DNA from: JANNMJ01 sp031425525
GTDB taxonomy: Bacteria; Bacteroidota; Bacteroidia; Cytophagales; Hymenobacteraceae
Assembly: GCA_031425525.1 (NCBI GenBank)
Contig: JANPJM010000072.1
Coordinates: forward strand, 1 to 64,000
Length of the DNA stretch: 64,000 nucleotides
Direction of reading: 5' to 3'
The notes beneath the pieces are model-generated. The model was not told the origin of the DNA, made no database searches, and was given only the letters and a program-made list of their open reading frames with translations. Below are positions 61,233 through 64,000 of this stretch, piece by piece. The position numbers and the translations under genes were made by a program. Each line of letters opens with the position of its first letter. The first letter of the stretch is position 1.

Positions 61233-63116
61233 ATGTGCCGCCGCTATCTCCTGCCGCTGATTCTGCTTTTTGATCTTTCGGCCGCGCCCCTATCGGCTCA
61301 ACCGAGCAGCCTGGAAGGGGCGCCGTCTGCCACCGCCGCCGCCCGCCAGCGGGCCGTCGAGAGCGGGCTGCTGCCCTACGTGCCCGTAGCCGGAATGCCC
61401 GGCTGGAACCTGCGCGACCGGATGCGCTTCCACCGCGTGCCGGGCGTGAGCATTGCCGTCGTTCACAACTACAAAATCGACTGGGTGGCGGGCTATGGGC
61501 TGGCCGATACGCTCAAAAAGACGCCCGTGACGCCGCAGACGCTGTTTTCGGCGGGGTCGGTGTCGAAGCTCGTCACGGCGGTGGCGGCGCTGAAACTGGC
61601 GCAAGACGGCGTAGTGGCCCTCGACGCGCCCATCAACACCTACCTCAACAGTTGGCAGCTCGGCGAAAACGAGCGTACCCGCGCCCAGCCCGTCACGCTG
61701 CGGCTGCTCCTGAGCCACCGCGCCGGTACCAGTCAGAGCAGCTACTGGGGCTTCGCGCCGCGACCGGGGCCGTACCCGTCGGTGCCCGACATCCTGGCCG
61801 GAAAGCCCGGCACCGGCTCGCGGCCGGTGGTGGTGAATCAACCCATCGGCGCGGGGTTCAGTTACTCCGGCGGCGGCTACCTGGTGGCCCAACAAGCGCT
61901 GACCGATGCGACCGGGCAGGCGTTCACTCCTCTGACGGCGAAACTGTTGTTTAAGCCTTTGGCGATGACCTCAGCCACGTTCCAGCAGCCGCTGCCGCCC
62001 GACCTCGAAAAGCGGGCCGCCTGGGGGTACTCCGGCGCGGCCTGGTACGCGGGCACGCCCTACGTGTACCCGCAGCAGGCGCCGGCGGGTCTTTACGCCA
62101 CCCCCACCGACCTGGCCCGAATCCTGATCGAAATCCAGAACGCCCTGCGCGGGCAGGGCAAGGTGCTGAACCAACCTTCGGCCCGCACGCTCGTCACGCC
62201 CCTGACCGAAATCAGCAACGGTACCTTCCGCGAGCAGATGGGGCTGGGTGCTTTCCTGCTCCAACGCGCCGACCGCCCCGCCACCGAAGACCGCTCGCGC
62301 TACTTCGAGCATACCGGCCGCAACGCGGGGTTTATGGCCTTCGCGATGGGCAGCGTGACGGGCGGCAACGGCGTGGTGGTGATGCTCAACGACGACGGCG
62401 GCGCCAACGAACTGGCGCGCGAAATCCGGCGCGCGGTGGCGGCCGTGTACGGTTGGCCCGACTTTCTGCCGCCCGCCGTGGTGCCCGTCCCCACCGAAGC
62501 CGCCCACTTGGCCGCCCTCGCCGGGCGCTACCAGCGCGGCCCCGACGAACTGGTGACGTTCCGGGCGGTTGGGTCGTACCTGCAGCAAACCATCAGCACG
62601 GCCCTCGACCCCGGCCGCGCCATCGTGGTGGTGCCGCAGCGCGGCGATACCGTGGCGTTCACCGATTTCCCGATGCGCGCCGTCTTCGTGCGCGATGCCG
62701 GCGGCGCCGTCAGCGGCTACCGCATGCTGGGCGCCCCGGCCGCGTACCCGCGCCTGCCCGCTACCACCCAACTCCCCCACGAGCTGCTGCGCGCCGCGCG
62801 TTTCCCGGAAGCCATCGAAGCCTACCGCGCCCTGCATCAGGATGTGAATACTCTGACGTACGCCATCTACGAGTTCCTCAACCACCACCCGCACCAGCCC
62901 ACCGATTCGGCCGCCGCCGAAGCCCTCCTGACGCTGGCCGAAGTCCAGTTCCCCGGCAACGGGCAGGTGCTGGCCCGGCGCGGCGATGTACTGGCGCGCC
63001 GCCGCGACCTGCCCGCCGCCCGCGCCGCCTACCAGCAAGCCCTCGCCCTGAACCCGGACGATGAGGGGTTGAAGGAGGCGCTGGCGAAGCTGGGGCGGAA
63101 TAAGCGAAGGCAGTAG
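61233..63116 (+). CDS. Beta-lactamase-family serine hydrolase with C-terminal TPRs
   Basis: 627 residues. Signal peptide MCRRYLLPLILLFDLSAAPL..SAQ. The beta-lactamase/DD-peptidase fold shows SxxK at S109-V-S-K112 (LFSAGSVSKLVTAVA), a Tyr-containing GFSYSGGGYLVAQQAL in place of YxN, and HTGRNAGF as the H-x-G third motif. A middle domain (450-540) is followed by TPR-like helices (GDVLARRRDLPAARAAYQQA, LALNPDD). Secreted class C-type hydrolase (AmpC/EstB-like) acting on peptides or esters; the substrate is unknown. Confidence 0.9.
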   Translation: MCRRYLLPLILLFDLSAAPLSAQPSSLEGAPSATAAARQRAVESGLLPYVPVAGMPGWNLRDRMRFHRVPGVSIAVVHNYKIDWVAGYGLADTLKKTPVTPQTLFSAGSVSKLVTAVAALKLAQDGVVALDAPINTYLNSWQLGENERTRAQPVTLRLLLSHRAGTSQSSYWGFAPRPGPYPSVPDILAGKPGTGSRPVVVNQPIGAGFSYSGGGYLVAQQALTDATGQAFTPLTAKLLFKPLAMTSATFQQPLPPDLEKRAAWGYSGAAWYAGTPYVYPQQAPAGLYATPTDLARILIEIQNALRGQGKVLNQPSARTLVTPLTEISNGTFREQMGLGAFLLQRADRPATEDRSRYFEHTGRNAGFMAFAMGSVTGGNGVVVMLNDDGGANELAREIRRAVAAVYGWPDFLPPAVVPVPTEAAHLAALAGRYQRGPDELVTFRAVGSYLQQTISTALDPGRAIVVVPQRGDTVAFTDFPMRAVFVRDAGGAVSGYRMLGAPAAYPRLPATTQLPHELLRAARFPEAIEAYRALHQDVNTLTYAIYEFLNHHPHQPTDSAAAEALLTLAEVQFPGNGQVLARRGDVLARRRDLPAARAAYQQALALNPDDEGLKEALAKLGRNKRRQ

Positions 63117-63121
63117 CTTTG
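63114..63121 (+). promoter_or_regulatory. TAGCTTTG -7 box overlapping the hydrolase stop codon
   Basis: Perfect TAnnTTTG, 47 bp before the ATG of the membrane-protein gene. Its TAG is the stop of the upstream gene. Confidence 0.35.
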
Positions 63122-63168
63122 GCCGGAAACCTTCGGCCGCTTTTGCGGCTGTTGCCGCCTATAACCGT

Positions 63169-63858
63169 ATGTCACCCGCCCTCACCGACTCCCTTTTTAC
63201 CGCCCTGACCTTGACTGTTGCGGGGGGCCTCGTCTGGGGGTTGAGACGAACCGGCGTGGCGCCCGCGCGGCCGGTGCTGCTGGTCGGCGCGTGGCTGATT
63301 TTCACGGCGGGGCTGGCATTCAGCGGCGTGCTACGGCAGTGGGCTGCGGTGCCGCCGCGCCTGGCGCTGGTGGTGTTGCCGCCGCTGGCCTTGGTGGTCT
63401 GGGGCGTACGCAGCCGGCAGGTGGGCGCCTGGCTCGACGGCCTGCCGGCGTGGGCGCTGGTGGCGCCGCAGGTGTTTCGGGTGGGGGTAGAGGTGCTGCT
63501 GTGGGTGCTTTACCAGCAGGGCCGCCTGCCGGTGCAGATGACGTTTGAGGGCCGCAACTGGGATGTGCTGGTCGGCCTCACGGCGCTCCCGGTGGCGGCG
63601 TGGCTGGCGCGGCGCGCGGGCGCGACGGCCCGCGTCGTGGCGGTGGGCTGGCACTTGGGCGGGTTGGCGCTGCTGGCCAACATTGTGGTCGTGGCCTTCC
63701 TTTCGACGCCCTCGCCGCTACGGCAATTCTGGAATGAGCCGGCCAACACCCTCATCGCCGACTGGCCCTATGTCTGGCTGCCTGGAGTACTGGTGCCGGC
63801 GGCCTACGTACTGCACGTACTGGGCCTCCGGCAGGTGGCGCGTAGGTCGCGGAATTGA
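63169..63858 (+). CDS. Hypothetical multi-pass membrane protein
   Basis: 229 residues with about seven hydrophobic segments (LLVGAWLIFTAGLAFSGVLR; LALVVLPPLALVVWGVRSRQ; VGLTALPVAAWLARRAGATA; WLPGVLVPAAYVLHVLGLRQ). Polar motifs include PQVFRVGVEVLLWVLYQQG and MTFEGRNWDVLVGLTALPVA, a conserved-looking E-x-x-x-W-x-x-x-x-G-R-x-P pattern of uncharacterised Bacteroidota membrane proteins. Function unknown. Confidence 0.8.
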   Translation: MSPALTDSLFTALTLTVAGGLVWGLRRTGVAPARPVLLVGAWLIFTAGLAFSGVLRQWAAVPPRLALVVLPPLALVVWGVRSRQVGAWLDGLPAWALVAPQVFRVGVEVLLWVLYQQGRLPVQMTFEGRNWDVLVGLTALPVAAWLARRAGATARVVAVGWHLGGLALLANIVVVAFLSTPSPLRQFWNEPANTLIADWPYVWLPGVLVPAAYVLHVLGLRQVARRSRN

Positions 63859-63914
63859 TGCGGGTATCTTGAAGCCGTCTTGCGGGCTGGGTACGCGCCC
63901 CCGGTCCGGCGGCC

Positions 63915-64000
63915 TCAGCCTTTTTCGCGCACCAGCACCTCGTCGATCAGCCCATATGCCTGGGCTTCGTCGGCGCGGAGCCAGTAGTCGCGGTCCGAAT
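63915..64000 (-). CDS. clpP: ATP-dependent Clp protease proteolytic subunit, 3' end (partial)
   Basis: The last 28 codons, cut by the window edge: SDRDYWLRADEAQAYGLIDE, VLVREKG stop. D-R-D-(Y/F)-W-x-x-A-x-E-A-x-x-Y-G-x-I-D is the C-terminus of ClpP with the catalytic Asp region just upstream. Convergent with the membrane-protein gene. Confidence 0.9.
   Translation of the reverse strand, partial: SDRDYWLRADEAQAYGLIDEVLVREKG

Overview
The window comes from a GC-rich member of the Bacteroidota, most like the Cytophagales/Hymenobacteraceae (inference). The signs are two secreted proteins ending in type IX secretion (T9SS) sorting domains, many TAnnTTTG-type -7 promoter boxes, Bacteroidota-specific families (DUF1599, BT_3928-like DoxX/MauE protein, DUF1684, DUF349), TTG/GTG starts and few clear Shine-Dalgarno sites.

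Layout. 0-9.1 kb: a giant cadherin-repeat T9SS adhesin, a formyltransferase-like enzyme and three tandem phage-tail-collar (microcystin-dependent-type) proteins. 9.4-12.5 kb: a scarred zone with an IS3-type remnant, a complete IS3-type element whose orfB is frameshifted, two small genes and an SBBP-repeat gene fragment. 12.5-43.5 kb: mostly housekeeping chromosome. It holds ettA, a DUF349 protein, an outer-membrane barrel, an iron-type ABC ATPase, ispD, two roadblock-like proteins, a TolC/HlyD/MFS tripartite efflux operon, a sigma-54 activator broken by one stop codon, an FAD oxidoreductase, a lone McrB-like GTPase, folP, DUF1599, BT_3928-like, a DppB-type permease, DUF1684, pheT, an ECF sigma factor with a membrane partner, a lipoprotein and an MsbA-like exporter. 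43.5-59 kb: an accessory region starting at a tRNA-Val(CAC) gene.

The accessory region contains the most interesting locus, a visibly AT-richer four-gene cassette at 44785-50957. It encodes an Eco57I/TaqI-type N6-adenine DNA methyltransferase, a protein with two GHKL ATPase modules (MORC/Hsp90-like N-terminus, histidine-kinase-like C-terminus), a receiver-domain protein and an unknown protein. An HNH nuclease gene faces it. I read it as a candidate phosphorelay-controlled, restriction-like defence system. The region continues with gene fragments (cysteine desulfurase, PepSY protein, IPT/T9SS remnants), an M43 metalloprotease with T9SS tail, a conserved Bacteroidota protein of unknown function, and several dispersed repeat families. 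57-64 kb: a Fur-family regulator, a fasciclin protein, a membrane-bound AraC regulator, a serine hydrolase with TPRs, a membrane protein and the 3' end of clpP.

Intergenic spaces are rich in palindromic repeats (at least six families). Some have entered coding sequences: an in-frame insert in pheT, a linker in the T9SS adhesin and the C-terminal tail of the DUF1684 protein. Three genes (ispD, the HNH gene, the Fur-family gene) have a -7-like box exactly 4 nt before ATG, suggesting leaderless mRNAs.
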